Source: Chromatiaceae bacterium (lineage in GTDB: Bacteria; Pseudomonadota; Gammaproteobacteria; Chromatiales; Chromatiaceae). Taken from it: a stretch of DNA of 10,815 nucleotides. This document shows, one piece after another, positions 1 to 8,938 of the stretch (within the stretch, counting starts at the first letter, position 1; every line of letters begins with the position of its first letter). Under the pieces are notes generated by a model, which was given only the letters and a program-made list of their open reading frames with translations, made no database searches and was not told the DNA's origin. Location of the stretch: contig JAEHCY010000055.1 in assembly GCA_016880695.1 (NCBI GenBank), positions 1-10,815 on the forward strand, written 5' to 3'. A program made the position numbers and the translations under genes.

Positions 1-123
1 CTGCCCTCCCCGCCGCGATCCCATCCCGCCCCAGGCGGTGATCAGGTTCCAGTCTCCGAACAGGTCCAACACCGGGTCAACTTGCTAGTAGCGCTGCTTG
101 TCGGGGTGGACCCGGCGCTGCAT
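1..123 (-). pseudogene. WGR-domain protein remnant, N-terminal part, runs off the left edge
   Basis: Reading leftwards from the ATG at 123 gives 41 codons to the window edge. The translation contains VHPDKQRY, then a TAG stop at 87-85, then the segment DLFGDWNLITAWG followed by GMGSRRGGQ. This resembles the start of WGR domains, which typically read 'RFYxLxxQPDLFGGWxLxREWGRIGSxGG'. The WGR arginine is replaced by glycine here (WGG), and the in-frame stop falls where the family has the residue after an aromatic. WGR domains occur in PARP-type proteins and in many small bacterial proteins of unknown role. The stop, the changed signature residue and the position next to other debris suggest a dead fragment. 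The rest of the gene lies outside the window, and the start codon is only the first in-frame ATG, so the family match is from memory and moderate. Confidence 0.5.
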
Positions 124-231
124 CGCTTTCGCCTCGTCGAACCGCTCCGGTCAGCGGGCGGGCCGCAGGGTAGACGCGCAACAGCTCGACGCGGTCTTCT
201 TCGATCTGGTAGGGCACCCGATAGGGCATGC
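124..231 (-). pseudogene. RelE/ParE-family toxin C-terminal fragment, frameshifted
   Basis: From the ATG at 229 the minus strand encodes MPYRVPYQIEEDRVELLRVY followed by PAARPL. This matches the last beta strands of RelE/ParE-superfamily ribosome-dependent or gyrase-targeting toxins, whose ends commonly read 'GxPYRVxYxIexdxVeilRVxHgaRxWPerFD'. The expected PERFDE continuation is present from base 150 downward but in another frame. Skipping the single base at 151 joins RPL to PERFDE, so a one-base frameshift is likely. The N-terminal two thirds of the toxin are absent: immediately upstream lies the intact 3' end of holA, which stops at 235. No antitoxin gene is visible. I read this as a relic left by a recombination or deletion next to holA, not a working toxin. 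Confidence 0.5.
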
Positions 232-234
232 CGG

Positions 235-1266
235 TTAAAGTGCAGTGCGAGGGTCGGCGACTACCAAGGGTGTGGCGCCGGCAAGCTCGGCGCTCAGTCC
301 AAGCAGCGCCTCCCATTCATCCCCCACGGCCTGGCCCTTGATCTGGCGGTCAATCTCCGTGCAGCGGGCGAGAAAGCCAAGGATGCGCGGGCGCGGGTGC
401 CGCTGCAGGGCGGCGCGGTAGAGGGGGCGGCGTCTCTCGATCATCGCCGGTCCGGCCGGTGGGCCGCCGCCCTGACGAGGACTGCCCCCTAGCTGGGTGA
501 GCAGGCGCAGCTCCCGCGCCAGGGCCCAGAGCACCACCGGGGCCGCCAGGCCCTCGGCGCGCAGGCTATCGAGGATCCGCGGGACGCGCTCTAGGCTGCC
601 AGCGAGGGCCGCGTCCGCCAGGTCGAAGACATCGAAGCGGGTGCTGTCGGTGCTTTGCTTGAGCACCTGATCGGTGGTGATCGGCCCCTCGCCGTAAAGC
701 AGGATGAGCTTTTCCACCTCCTGCGCCGCGGCAAGCAGGTTGCCCTCCACCCGCTCGGCCAGGAGCGCCGCCGCGCCGGGCTGGGGCCCCAGCCCGGCGG
801 CGCGCAGGCGCTGCTCCAGCCAGGGGATGAGCGCCGCGCCCTCCACGGGCCAGATCTGCACCACCACCCCGGCGCGGTCGATGGCGGAGACCCAAGACGA
901 CTCGAGCTGACCGCGTTCGAGTTTTGGGGCGAGGAGGAGAAACAGGACATCGGGGCTTGACCTCGCACAAAGGGCGCTAACCGCCCGGCTGCCTTCTGTG
1001 CCGATGCGGGTGCTCGAGAGCCGCACCTCGATCAGTCGCCGCTCGCTGAATAGCGACAGGGAAGCGGCGGCGGCCCCAACCTCGTGCCAATCAAGGTCGG
1101 GGCCGGCCTCGATCACCTCGCGCTCCAGGTAGCCGCGTTCCCGTGCCCGCTGGCGCACCGACTGGGCCGCCTCACCCAGCTGCAAGGGCTCCTCGCCGCT
1201 CAGGAGGTAGATGGGAGCAAGCTGCTCGCGCAGTCGTGTGGCGAGCTGTGGCACGCTCAGGCGCAT
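235..1266 (-). CDS. holA: DNA polymerase III subunit delta
   Basis: HolA is the delta subunit of the DnaX clamp-loader complex. It opens the beta sliding clamp so that the clamp can be loaded on primed DNA at the replication fork. The 343-residue product has the same length as E. coli HolA. The N-terminal segment (about residues 17-35, IYLLSGEEPLQLGEA) corresponds to the start of the delta fold. It is followed by the AAA+-like region with SLSLFSERRLIEVRL (about 69-83) and a helical C-terminal collar domain ending around LLGLSAELAG. The start at MRLSVPQL is the natural family start, although no strong Shine-Dalgarno sequence precedes it. It is the third gene of leuS-lptE-holA, 81 bases after lptE, whereas in E. 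coli these two genes are tightly packed. The C-terminus looks intact despite the gene debris directly downstream. Subcellular role: cytoplasmic. Confidence 0.95.
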   Translation of the reverse strand: MRLSVPQLATRLREQLAPIYLLSGEEPLQLGEAAQSVRQRARERGYLEREVIEAGPDLDWHEVGAAAASLSLFSERRLIEVRLSSTRIGTEGSRAVSALCARSSPDVLFLLLAPKLERGQLESSWVSAIDRAGVVVQIWPVEGAALIPWLEQRLRAAGLGPQPGAAALLAERVEGNLLAAAQEVEKLILLYGEGPITTDQVLKQSTDSTRFDVFDLADAALAGSLERVPRILDSLRAEGLAAPVVLWALARELRLLTQLGGSPRQGGGPPAGPAMIERRRPLYRAALQRHPRPRILGFLARCTEIDRQIKGQAVGDEWEALLGLSAELAGATPLVVADPRTAL

Positions 1267-1295
1267 ATCAAACCGCTCATTCGGCCCTGGCGACT

Positions 1296-1317
1296 CGTTC
1301 TGAGCCTGGTCGAAGGG
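1296..1317 (-). repeat. Possible dispersed short palindromic intergenic repeat
   Basis: On the minus strand the lptE-holA gap contains CCCTTCGACCAGGCTCAGAA followed by CG. It closely resembles the motif 'CCTTCGACAGGCTCAGAACGA', and its variants with AAGCTCAGGACGAA, that I recall as a frequent small intergenic repeat in many GC-rich bacterial genomes. Compared with that form, this copy has one extra C. Only one copy is present in the window, so its repeat status cannot be shown from this sequence alone. Confidence 0.35.
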
Positions 1318-1347
1318 GCCAATGGGCTCCAGCAGAGGTTTCCGGGC

Positions 1348-1851
1348 TTACTGCCACCGGGTCCTGACCTGTTGGAGGATTCGCTGAACCGCGTCCTCCT
1401 GTAAGTCGCTGTAAATGAGGTCCGCCTCGAGCTGTTTGCCAAGCACCTGGGTGTCGGGATTGACGTAATCTCGCACCAAGTCGAGGGTCTGGGGCGGAAT
1501 CTTTTCGCTGCCCTCCGGGGTGGACGCGCTGAAACTCACTTGATAGCTCAGCTCGTAGGCGATGACCTTGCCCTCCTGGTTCACCGAGAGCACACGACTG
1601 CGGGAGTTTTCCTGCCGGATGCGGATCACACTCTTGGCCCCTTGGGGGGTCGGGGCCAGGGCCCGGCCGTAGGCCTCCAGACGGCGACGCAGCAGCTTGG
1701 CCACCGGCCCGCCGCCCTCGACGAAGGTGGGGGACAACGATTCGGGCAGGGTTGCGGTCCCGCGCAGCTCGAAGCCGCAACCGCTGAGACCCAAAGCGAG
1801 TAGGCATCCGCCGAGAAAGGCGAGTTGGGCACGGAGGAAGGGTGTGGACAT
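1348..1851 (-). CDS. lptE: LPS-assembly lipoprotein LptE
   Basis: LptE (formerly RlpB) is an outer-membrane lipoprotein that plugs the LptD barrel and helps insert lipopolysaccharide into the outer leaflet. The 167-residue product begins with a lipoprotein signal peptide: a hydrophobic stretch at about residues 9-22 and the lipobox LSGC, with the lipidated cysteine at position 25. The mature protein starts CGFELRG, the typical LptE opening. A conserved-looking SYQVSFS segment and a C-terminal helix rich in Q and R (QEDAVQRILQQVRTRWQ) follow. The frame is open further upstream, but that stretch lies inside leuS; the ATG at 1851 directly precedes the signal peptide and was chosen for that reason. 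It lies 16 bases after the leuS stop, so it is almost certainly co-transcribed with leuS, as in E. coli. Presence of this gene implies a double-membrane organism with LPS. Confidence 0.93.
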   Translation of the reverse strand: MSTPFLRAQLAFLGGCLLALGLSGCGFELRGTATLPESLSPTFVEGGGPVAKLLRRRLEAYGRALAPTPQGAKSVIRIRQENSRSRVLSVNQEGKVIAYELSYQVSFSASTPEGSEKIPPQTLDLVRDYVNPDTQVLGKQLEADLIYSDLQEDAVQRILQQVRTRWQ

Positions 1852-1867
1852 GGGCGTTTCGCTCTGA

Positions 1868-4531
<2,664 letters not shown>

Positions 4532-4590
4532 TCAAGCGGGGGCGCCGCCGCGCCGCGGGGGGTGTAGACTTGGTAATGGGTGATGGTGAG

Positions 4591-4595
4591 AGGAG
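4591..4595 (+). promoter_or_regulatory. Ribosome binding site deciding the start of the YbeL-like gene
   Basis: AGGAG lies directly against the first in-frame ATG (4596), leaving no spacer, but six bases before the second in-frame ATG (4602). The second ATG is therefore the more plausible start. Confidence 0.6.
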
Positions 4596-4601
4596 ATGGC
4601 A

Positions 4602-5150
4602 ATGACCGATCCGGACCAACCGAAAACGGGCGATCAGCTCACGACCGCCTACGAGCGCATGCTCGCGCGGGTGCATGAGGCCTTCGAGTATGCGGAAGAG
4701 GCGACCTTGCCGCGCTTCAGGCACGTGCTGGGGGAGGTGCGCGACAAGACCATCGAGCTCGGCGAGCTCACCCGCGAGGAGGCCGACCGGGTGGCCGCCT
4801 ACCTCGAGCGGGACATCGAGGATGCCGCCAACTACCTGGTGCGCACCGGGGAGGATCTGCGTCAGTGGTGGCGCTTCGACCTCGAGCAGGTGGAGGATCG
4901 TCTGCTCGATATGTTCACCGGCGTGGCGGACCAGACCCGCGTGCAGTGGCAGCAGCTCGCCGAGCAGGCCTGGGTCGCCAGCCACTATCGGGCGGGTGAG
5001 ATCTCCGGGCCCGGATCCCTGTTGTGCACGGAGTGCGGGGCCGAGATCGAGTTTCACCAGCCCTCTGAGATTCCGCTCTGCCCCAAGTGCGGCGCGAGCC
5101 TGTTCGAGCGTGCTAACGACAGGGCGGAGGAAAGGGGCGCACAGGCCTGA
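4602..5150 (+). CDS. YbeL/DUF1451-family zinc-ribbon protein
   Basis: The 182-residue product has a long, charged, probably helical N-terminal region (about residues 12-130). It contains repeated Glu/Arg patterns and the segment VEDRLLDMFTGVADQTRVQW. A C-terminal zinc ribbon follows, with CTEC at 142-145 and CPKC at 160-163; the four cysteines are spaced to bind one zinc ion. This layout, and the position divergent from leuS, match E. coli YbeL (DUF1451), whose biochemical function I do not know. No signal peptide or membrane segment is seen, so it is probably cytoplasmic. The ATG at 4602 is preferred over 4596 on ribosome-binding-site spacing. No clear promoter is visible in the 150 bases upstream; TAGACT at 4565-4570 is -10-like but lacks a partner. 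An imperfect hairpin follows the stop codon at once. Confidence 0.85.
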   Translation: MTDPDQPKTGDQLTTAYERMLARVHEAFEYAEEATLPRFRHVLGEVRDKTIELGELTREEADRVAAYLERDIEDAANYLVRTGEDLRQWWRFDLEQVEDRLLDMFTGVADQTRVQWQQLAEQAWVASHYRAGEISGPGSLLCTECGAEIEFHQPSEIPLCPKCGASLFERANDRAEERGAQA

Positions 5151-5151
5151 T

Positions 5152-5188
5152 CCAACCCCCGGGGGTCGGCCGACCTACCCTGGGTTGG
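5152..5188. other. Imperfect inverted repeat after the YbeL-like gene
   Basis: CCAACCC (5152-5158) pairs with GGGTTGG (5182-5188). Inside it GGG (5161-5163) pairs with CCC (5178-5180), and GGTC with GACC around a GGCC loop (5164-5175, a perfect 12-base palindrome). The hairpin begins one base after the stop codon and may end the YbeL-like transcript, but there is no T tract, so a classical intrinsic terminator is not supported. Its right arm overlaps the candidate -35 box of the gcv promoter, so an operator role is also possible. Confidence 0.4.
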
Positions 5189-5214
5189 CAAGCTCTGCGC
5201 GGAGGGCGATAGTC
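5185..5214 (+). promoter_or_regulatory. Candidate sigma70-type promoter of the gcv operon
   Basis: TTGGCA (5185-5190, 5 of 6 consensus bases) is followed after 18 bases by GATAGT (5209-5214, 4 of 6). A start point about 7 bases downstream would fall near 5221, exactly where the riboswitch leader sequence TCGACC begins. The agreement with the predicted RNA start strengthens the call, but no other evidence is available. Confidence 0.45.
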
Positions 5215-5227
5215 ATCGTTTCGACCG

Positions 5228-5313
5228 TGGCCCCTGGGGAGAGACCGGTCAGCCGACCGGCGCCGAAGGCGCAATCCCGCCCGGAATCGTTCAGGCAAAC
5301 GGACCTTGGGGTA
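5228..5313 (+). promoter_or_regulatory. Glycine riboswitch, aptamer I
   Basis: This is the first of two glycine-binding RNA domains upstream of gcvT. Visible hallmarks are GGGGAGAG (5236-5243), a P2 hairpin of CCGGTC/GACCGG around AGCC (5245-5260), the conserved GCCGAAGGCGCAA (5262-5274, with C where the family usually has a purine), and CAGGCAAACGGACC (5292-5305). P1 can form between CCCC (5231-5234) and GGGG (5308-5311). The order and spacing match the known gcvT glycine riboswitch, for example in Bacillus subtilis. A short leader upstream can pair with the linker to aptamer II (see findings). Confidence 0.93.
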
Positions 5314-5319
5314 GAGGGT

Positions 5320-5405
5320 CGACTCTGGAGAGCGGCCGAGCATTCGGCCCACCGATGGGGCAGCGGCGGGGGAACCGGCGCGAGTTCTCAGGTTTGGGAC
5401 AGAGG
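5320..5405 (+). promoter_or_regulatory. Glycine riboswitch, aptamer II
   Basis: The second aptamer of the tandem starts with CTCTGGAGAG (5323-5332) and has a P2 hairpin GGCCGA/TCGGCC with a GCAT loop (5334-5349). The core CACCGATGGGGCA (5350-5362) follows, then a P3 region, and it closes with TTCTCAGGTTTGGGACAGAG (5385-5404). P1 pairs CTCT (5323-5326) with AGAG (5401-5404). The core differs from the usual GAAGGGG by one base (GATGGGG). The 3' strand of P1 ends at the first base of the terminator stem, which places ligand-dependent folding directly against the expression platform. For gcv operons the family normally acts as an ON switch (glycine raises expression). That is the likely behaviour here, but an explicit antiterminator pairing was not resolved. 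Confidence 0.9.
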
Positions 5406-5446
5406 GGCGGCGCGTGCGGCGAGGCATGCGCCGCCCTTTTTGTTTG
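5405..5446 (+). terminator. Intrinsic terminator in the gcvT leader (riboswitch expression platform)
   Basis: A 13-base-pair stem is formed by GGGCGGCGCGTGC (5405-5417) and GCATGCGCCGCCC (5424-5436), with one G-U pair and a six-base GGCGAG loop. It is followed by TTTTTGTTTG (5437-5446). It lies between the glycine aptamers and the gcvT ribosome binding site, so it would stop transcription before the operon unless the riboswitch prevents its formation. Confidence 0.92.
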
Positions 5447-5454
5447 TTGGGTCG

Positions 5455-5460
5455 GGAGGT
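5455..5460 (+). promoter_or_regulatory. Ribosome binding site of gcvT
   Basis: GGAGGT lies four bases before the ATG at 5465 and ten before the in-frame ATG at 5471. It rules out the upstream in-frame start at 5414, which lies inside the terminator stem. Confidence 0.75.
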
Positions 5461-5464
5461 GGCT

Positions 5465-6556
5465 ATGGCGATGCGCACCGCGCTCTACGACGCGCACCTC
5501 GCGCTGGGGGCGCGCATGGTGCCCTTCGGCGGCTGGGACATGCCCTTGCACTATGGCTCCCAGATCGAGGAGCACCAGGCCGTGCGCCGCGCGGCCGGGA
5601 TGTTCGACGTCTCCCACATGCGGGTGGTCGATCTCAGCGGGCGGGAGGTCAAACCCTACCTCAGGGGGCTGCTCGCCAACGATGTCGGTCGCCTGCACAT
5701 CCCCGGTAAGGCCCTCTATAGCTGTATGCTGAACCCCCAGGGTGGGGTGATCGATGACCTCATCGTCTACTACCTGGCCGATGATCGCTACCGGATGGTG
5801 GTCAACGCCGCCACCGCCGCGGGGGACCTCGAGTGGCTGCGACGGCAGGTGGGCGATCAGGCGGTGGCCATCCGCCCGCGCCCCGATCTGGCGATGATCG
5901 CCGTGCAGGGGCCGGCGGCACGGGCGCGGATCGCGCCGCTCCTGCCTGCGGCGCTCGGGGGGGCGGCGCAGGGGCTCGCGCCCTTCGCCGCCGCCGAGGC
6001 AGGCGAGTGGTTCCTGGCCCGCACTGGGTATACAGGTGAGGATGGCTGCGAGCTGATGTTGCCAGCCGCCGAGGTTGTCCCCCTATGGCGCGCGCTGCTG
6101 GAGGCAGGGGTGGCCCCCTGTGGGCTTGGTGCCCGTGACACTCTGCGGCTTGAGGCGGGCATGAACCTCTACGGTGCGGACATGGATGAGACCACCACGC
6201 CGCTCGAGAGCGGCCTCGGCTGGACCGTCGCCTGGGAGCCGATCGATCGCGCCTTCACTGGCCGCGAGGTGCTGGAGGCCCAACGGACGGATCCCCTGAC
6301 GCGGCGGCTGGTGGGACTGCTGCTGAGCGGTCCCGGCGTGCTGCGCAGCCATCAAAAGGTCTTGAGCGGGGCGTGCGTGGTCGGGGAGACGACTTCGGGG
6401 GGGTTCGCTCCCACGCTCGGCCGCTCTATTGCATTCGCCCGGGTCGCCCCGGATATTGGCGAGGAATGTGCGGTAGAGATTCGCGGTAAACCGCTCGGCG
6501 CGCGGGTGGTTAAGCCCCCCTTCGTGCGCCAGGGCAAACCCTGTATTGCACTTTGA
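5465..6556 (+). CDS. gcvT: Glycine cleavage system T protein (aminomethyltransferase)
   Basis: GcvT takes the aminomethyl group from the lipoyl arm of H protein and passes the one-carbon unit to tetrahydrofolate, releasing ammonia and making 5,10-methylene-THF. The 363-residue product has the family length (E. coli 364). It opens with LYDAHLALGARMVPFGGWDMPLHY (about 7-30) and RRAAGMFDVSHM (41-52). The folate-site segment PQGGVIDDLIVYYL lies around 91-104 and carries the conserved Asp pair at 97-98. YTGEDGCELMLP and GLGARDTLRLEAGMNLYG follow, and the C-terminal barrel includes GWTVAWEP and GETTSGGFAPTLGRSIAFARV. The start at 5465 fits the GGAGGT site and the usual family N-terminus. It is the first gene of the operon and is preceded by a tandem glycine riboswitch and terminator. 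gcvH follows 24 bases after its stop. Confidence 0.97.
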   Translation: MAMRTALYDAHLALGARMVPFGGWDMPLHYGSQIEEHQAVRRAAGMFDVSHMRVVDLSGREVKPYLRGLLANDVGRLHIPGKALYSCMLNPQGGVIDDLIVYYLADDRYRMVVNAATAAGDLEWLRRQVGDQAVAIRPRPDLAMIAVQGPAARARIAPLLPAALGGAAQGLAPFAAAEAGEWFLARTGYTGEDGCELMLPAAEVVPLWRALLEAGVAPCGLGARDTLRLEAGMNLYGADMDETTTPLESGLGWTVAWEPIDRAFTGREVLEAQRTDPLTRRLVGLLLSGPGVLRSHQKVLSGACVVGETTSGGFAPTLGRSIAFARVAPDIGEECAVEIRGKPLGARVVKPPFVRQGKPCIAL

Positions 6557-6580
6557 GAACCCCCAACTCAGGAGGGGAAG

Positions 6581-6976
6581 ATGAGTAAGCTGCCTGATGG
6601 GCTCAAGTACAGTTTGTCCCACGAATGGGTGCAAGACAATGGTGATGGCACGGTAACCGTGGGCATCACCGATCATGCCCAGGAGCTTCTGGGTGATCTG
6701 GTCTTCGTCGAGCTGCCCGAGGTGGGCAAGCAGCTCTCCACTGGGAGCGAGTGCGGGGTGGTGGAATCGGTGAAGGCCGCCTCCGACATCTTCAGCCCCC
6801 TGGCGGGGGAGGTGGTAGCGGTCAACCAGGACCTCTCCAGGGCCCCCGAGGTTATCAACCAGGCCCCCTACGGTGACGGCTGGATCTTCCGGCTCCGACT
6901 GGCCGACGCCGCCGAGATGGGCACCCTGATGGACGCCGCCGCCTATCAGGCCCTGGTGGATGCCGAGCAGGGCTGA
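6581..6976 (+). CDS. gcvH: Glycine cleavage system H protein
   Basis: GcvH is the lipoyl carrier that moves the aminomethyl intermediate from P protein to T protein and electrons to L protein. The 131-residue product has the standard length. SHEWV (13-17) and [23 protein letters not shown] (27-49) are followed by the lipoylation site [13 protein letters not shown] (61-73), with the modified lysine at 65. Then come the conserved turn [11 protein letters not shown] and the C-terminal [11 protein letters not shown] strong AGGAGG site (6570-6575) precedes the ATG. It needs lipoylation by LipB/LipA or LplA, none of which lies in the window. Confidence 0.98.
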   Translation: MSKLPDGLKYSLSHEWVQDNGDGTVTVGITDHAQELLGDLVFVELPEVGKQLSTGSECGVVESVKAASDIFSPLAGEVVAVNQDLSRAPEVINQAPYGDGWIFRLRLADAAEMGTLMDAAAYQALVDAEQG

Positions 6977-6983
6977 GCCCCCG

Positions 6984-8378
6984 ATGCCCTTCATCCCCCA
7001 CACCCCCGATGACCTGACGGCGATGCTCCGGCGCATCGGCGTCGGCTCCATCGAGGCCCTATTCGACGAGATCCCTGCCGAGCTGCTCGCCGCGCCCCTG
7101 GAGGGGGTCCCCCCCGCGCTGTGCGAGATGGAGATCGGGCGCCTGATGGCCCAGCGCAGCCGCCAGGATGGCCAGCCGCTGTGCTTTCTCGGTGCGGGGG
7201 CCTACGAGCACCATATTCCCGCGGCGGTCTGGCAACTTGCGAGCCGCGGCGAGCTCTACAGCGCCTACACCCCCTACCAGGCGGAGGCCAGCCAGGGTAC
7301 GCTGCAACTGCTCTACGAATTCCAGTCGATGATGACGGCCCTGATGGCGATGGAGGTTTCCAACGCCTCGCTCTACGACGGGGCCTCCGCCTTGGCCGAG
7401 GCGGTGTTGATGGCGGTGCGGGCCAACCGCGGGCGCACTCATCGGGTGCTGCTGCCGTGCACACTCCACCCCGCCTACCGGCGCGTGGTGCGGAGCCTAA
7501 CCGAACCCCAGGGTATCGAGCTGGTGGAGCTGCCCTACGATCCGCGGGGCGGTCACATCGATCCGGAATCACTGGACGACCTCAGCGGGGGGGATTTTGC
7601 CGCCCTGGTGGTCCCGCAGCCCAACTTCTTCGGGGTTCTGGAAGAGGCGGATGCGCTCACCGACTGGGCGCACCGCCAGGGGATGTTGGTGATCGCCGCG
7701 GTCAATCCCATCGCCAAGGCGTTGCTCGTACCACCCGGGGAGTGTGGTAGTGGTGGGGCGGATATTGCCTGCGGGGAGGGTCAGCCCCTCGGCATTCCGC
7801 TATCCTCCGGCGGGCCCTACTTCGGGTTCCTCTGCTGCAAAGCGGCGCTGGTGCGCCAGCTCCCGGGGCGGCTGGTGGGGCGTACCCTCGATCTGGACGG
7901 TAACCCCGGCTTCACCCTTACCCTACAGGCCCGCGAGCAGCACATCCGCCGCTCCAAGGCCACCTCCAACATCTGCACCAATCAGGGGCTGATGGTGACC
8001 GCGGCCACCATCCACTTGGCACTGTTGGGCAGCGAGGGCCTCGCGCGGGTGGCCGCCGCCTGCCAGGGTAACACCCGCCGCTTGAGCGAGCGGCTCTGCA
8101 CCATTCCAGGTGTGGAGCCCCTGTTCGACCGTCCGGTGCTCCATGAGCAGGCCCTGCGCCTGCCCGCACCCATCCCCGAGGTGCTGCGCTCCCTCGCCGC
8201 GCACAACATTCTCGGGGGTTACGACCTGGGGCTCGAGTATCCGGAGCTTGCTGGGGCGGTTCTTGTCTGCGCCACCGAGATGCGCACCGAGGAGGACCTC
8301 GCGAGCTACCACGACAAGCTGGCGCGTATCATCGCCACGCGCACCCAGCCCAAGTGCCCGGTGCAGCCCAAGATCTGA
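6984..8378 (+). CDS. gcvPA: Glycine dehydrogenase (decarboxylating) subunit 1, P protein alpha
   Basis: This is the N-terminal half of the two-subunit P protein, which with GcvPB decarboxylates glycine and loads the remaining aminomethyl group onto H protein. The 464-residue product starts [20 protein letters not shown], as expected. It carries [15 protein letters not shown] (68-82), [21 protein letters not shown] (94-114), [15 protein letters not shown] (126-140), [11 protein letters not shown], and later [21 protein letters not shown]. This subunit lacks the pyridoxal-phosphate lysine, which is on GcvPB. The ATG at 6984 lies 7 bases after gcvH; an in-frame ATG at 6960 would overlap gcvH and lacks family support. 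E. coli and many other proteobacteria have one fused ~950-residue GcvP, so the split form is a lineage marker. Unusually, tpx lies between it and its partner gene. Confidence 0.96.
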   Translation: MPFIPHTPDDLTAMLRRIGVGSIEALFDEIPAELLAAPLEGVPPALCEMEIGRLMAQRSRQDGQPLCFLGAGAYEHHIPAAVWQLASRGELYSAYTPYQAEASQGTLQLLYEFQSMMTALMAMEVSNASLYDGASALAEAVLMAVRANRGRTHRVLLPCTLHPAYRRVVRSLTEPQGIELVELPYDPRGGHIDPESLDDLSGGDFAALVVPQPNFFGVLEEADALTDWAHRQGMLVIAAVNPIAKALLVPPGECGSGGADIACGEGQPLGIPLSSGGPYFGFLCCKAALVRQLPGRLVGRTLDLDGNPGFTLTLQAREQHIRRSKATSNICTNQGLMVTAATIHLALLGSEGLARVAAACQGNTRRLSERLCTIPGVEPLFDRPVLHEQALRLPAPIPEVLRSLAAHNILGGYDLGLEYPELAGAVLVCATEMRTEEDLASYHDKLARIIATRTQPKCPVQPKI

Positions 8379-8437
8379 TCCCTCGAGAGCATCGCCAAGT
8401 CTTTCATTTCACTCTCTCTTTCCTAACGGAGAACGCA

Positions 8438-8938
8438 ATGGCTCATATCGCGCTCAAAGGTAACCCCTGCAATACCAACGGGGAGCTGCCCGCCGTGGGT
8501 TCCCTGGCCCCCGATTTCTCCCTGGTCGGCAAGGACCTCAACGACCTCAGCCTGGCGAGCTTTGCCGGCAAGAAGAAGCTCCTCAACATCGTCCCCAGCC
8601 TCGACACCCCGGTCTGCGCTATCTCCACCAAGCGTTTCAACCAGGCCATGGCCAGCCGCGGCGATGCCGTGGCGCTGGTTATCTCCGCCGACCTGCCCTT
8701 TGCCTCGGGCCGCTTCTGCGGCATGGAGGGCATCGACAACGTGATCCCGCTCTCGGTGATGCGCTCAAAGAATTTTCCCAAGGACTACGGTGTTCTCATC
8801 GTGGATGGCCCCCTCGCCGGCATCACCGCCCGCGCCGTGGTGGTGCTCGATGCCAACGACAGGGTGGTGTACACCCAGTTGGTGCCGGAGATCACCGAGG
8901 AGCCCGACTACGACTCCGCCCTCAACGCCCTCGGTTGA
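8438..8938 (+). CDS. tpx: Thiol peroxidase (Tpx-type peroxiredoxin)
   Basis: Tpx is an atypical two-cysteine peroxiredoxin that reduces hydrogen peroxide and alkyl hydroperoxides, normally using thioredoxin. The 166-residue product is close to E. coli Tpx in length. The peroxidatic cysteine is Cys60 in [16 protein letters not shown], with Thr57 in the TxxC motif. The resolving cysteine is Cys94 in [19 protein letters not shown], and the active-site arginine is Arg132 in [11 protein letters not shown]. The start at 8438 follows CGGAGAA (8427-8433) and gives the usual MAxIxLKGNP N-terminus. Codon use is strongly biased (AAG, AAC, CTC, GTC), consistent with high expression. It lies 59 bases after gcvPA in a pyrimidine-rich gap with no visible terminator or clear promoter, and 19 bases before gcvPB. 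Co-transcription with the glycine cleavage genes is therefore likely, though a private promoter cannot be excluded. Confidence 0.96.
   Translation: MAHIALKGNPCNTNGELPAVGSLAPDFSLVGKDLNDLSLASFAGKKKLLNIVPSLDTPVCAISTKRFNQAMASRGDAVALVISADLPFASGRFCGMEGIDNVIPLSVMRSKNFPKDYGVLIVDGPLAGITARAVVVLDANDRVVYTQLVPEITEEPDYDSALNALG

Noticed and set aside
82..492. Long plus-strand open frame across the left end.
   Set aside because: It lies antisense to holA and the gene relics, shows no recognisable domain, and reflects the high GC content.
4541..4554. Small hairpin GGCGC-CGCC-GCGCC in the leuS/YbeL-like divergent region, considered as a terminator or operator.
   Set aside because: It lacks a T tract on either strand, and such short GC hairpins are expected by chance at this base composition.
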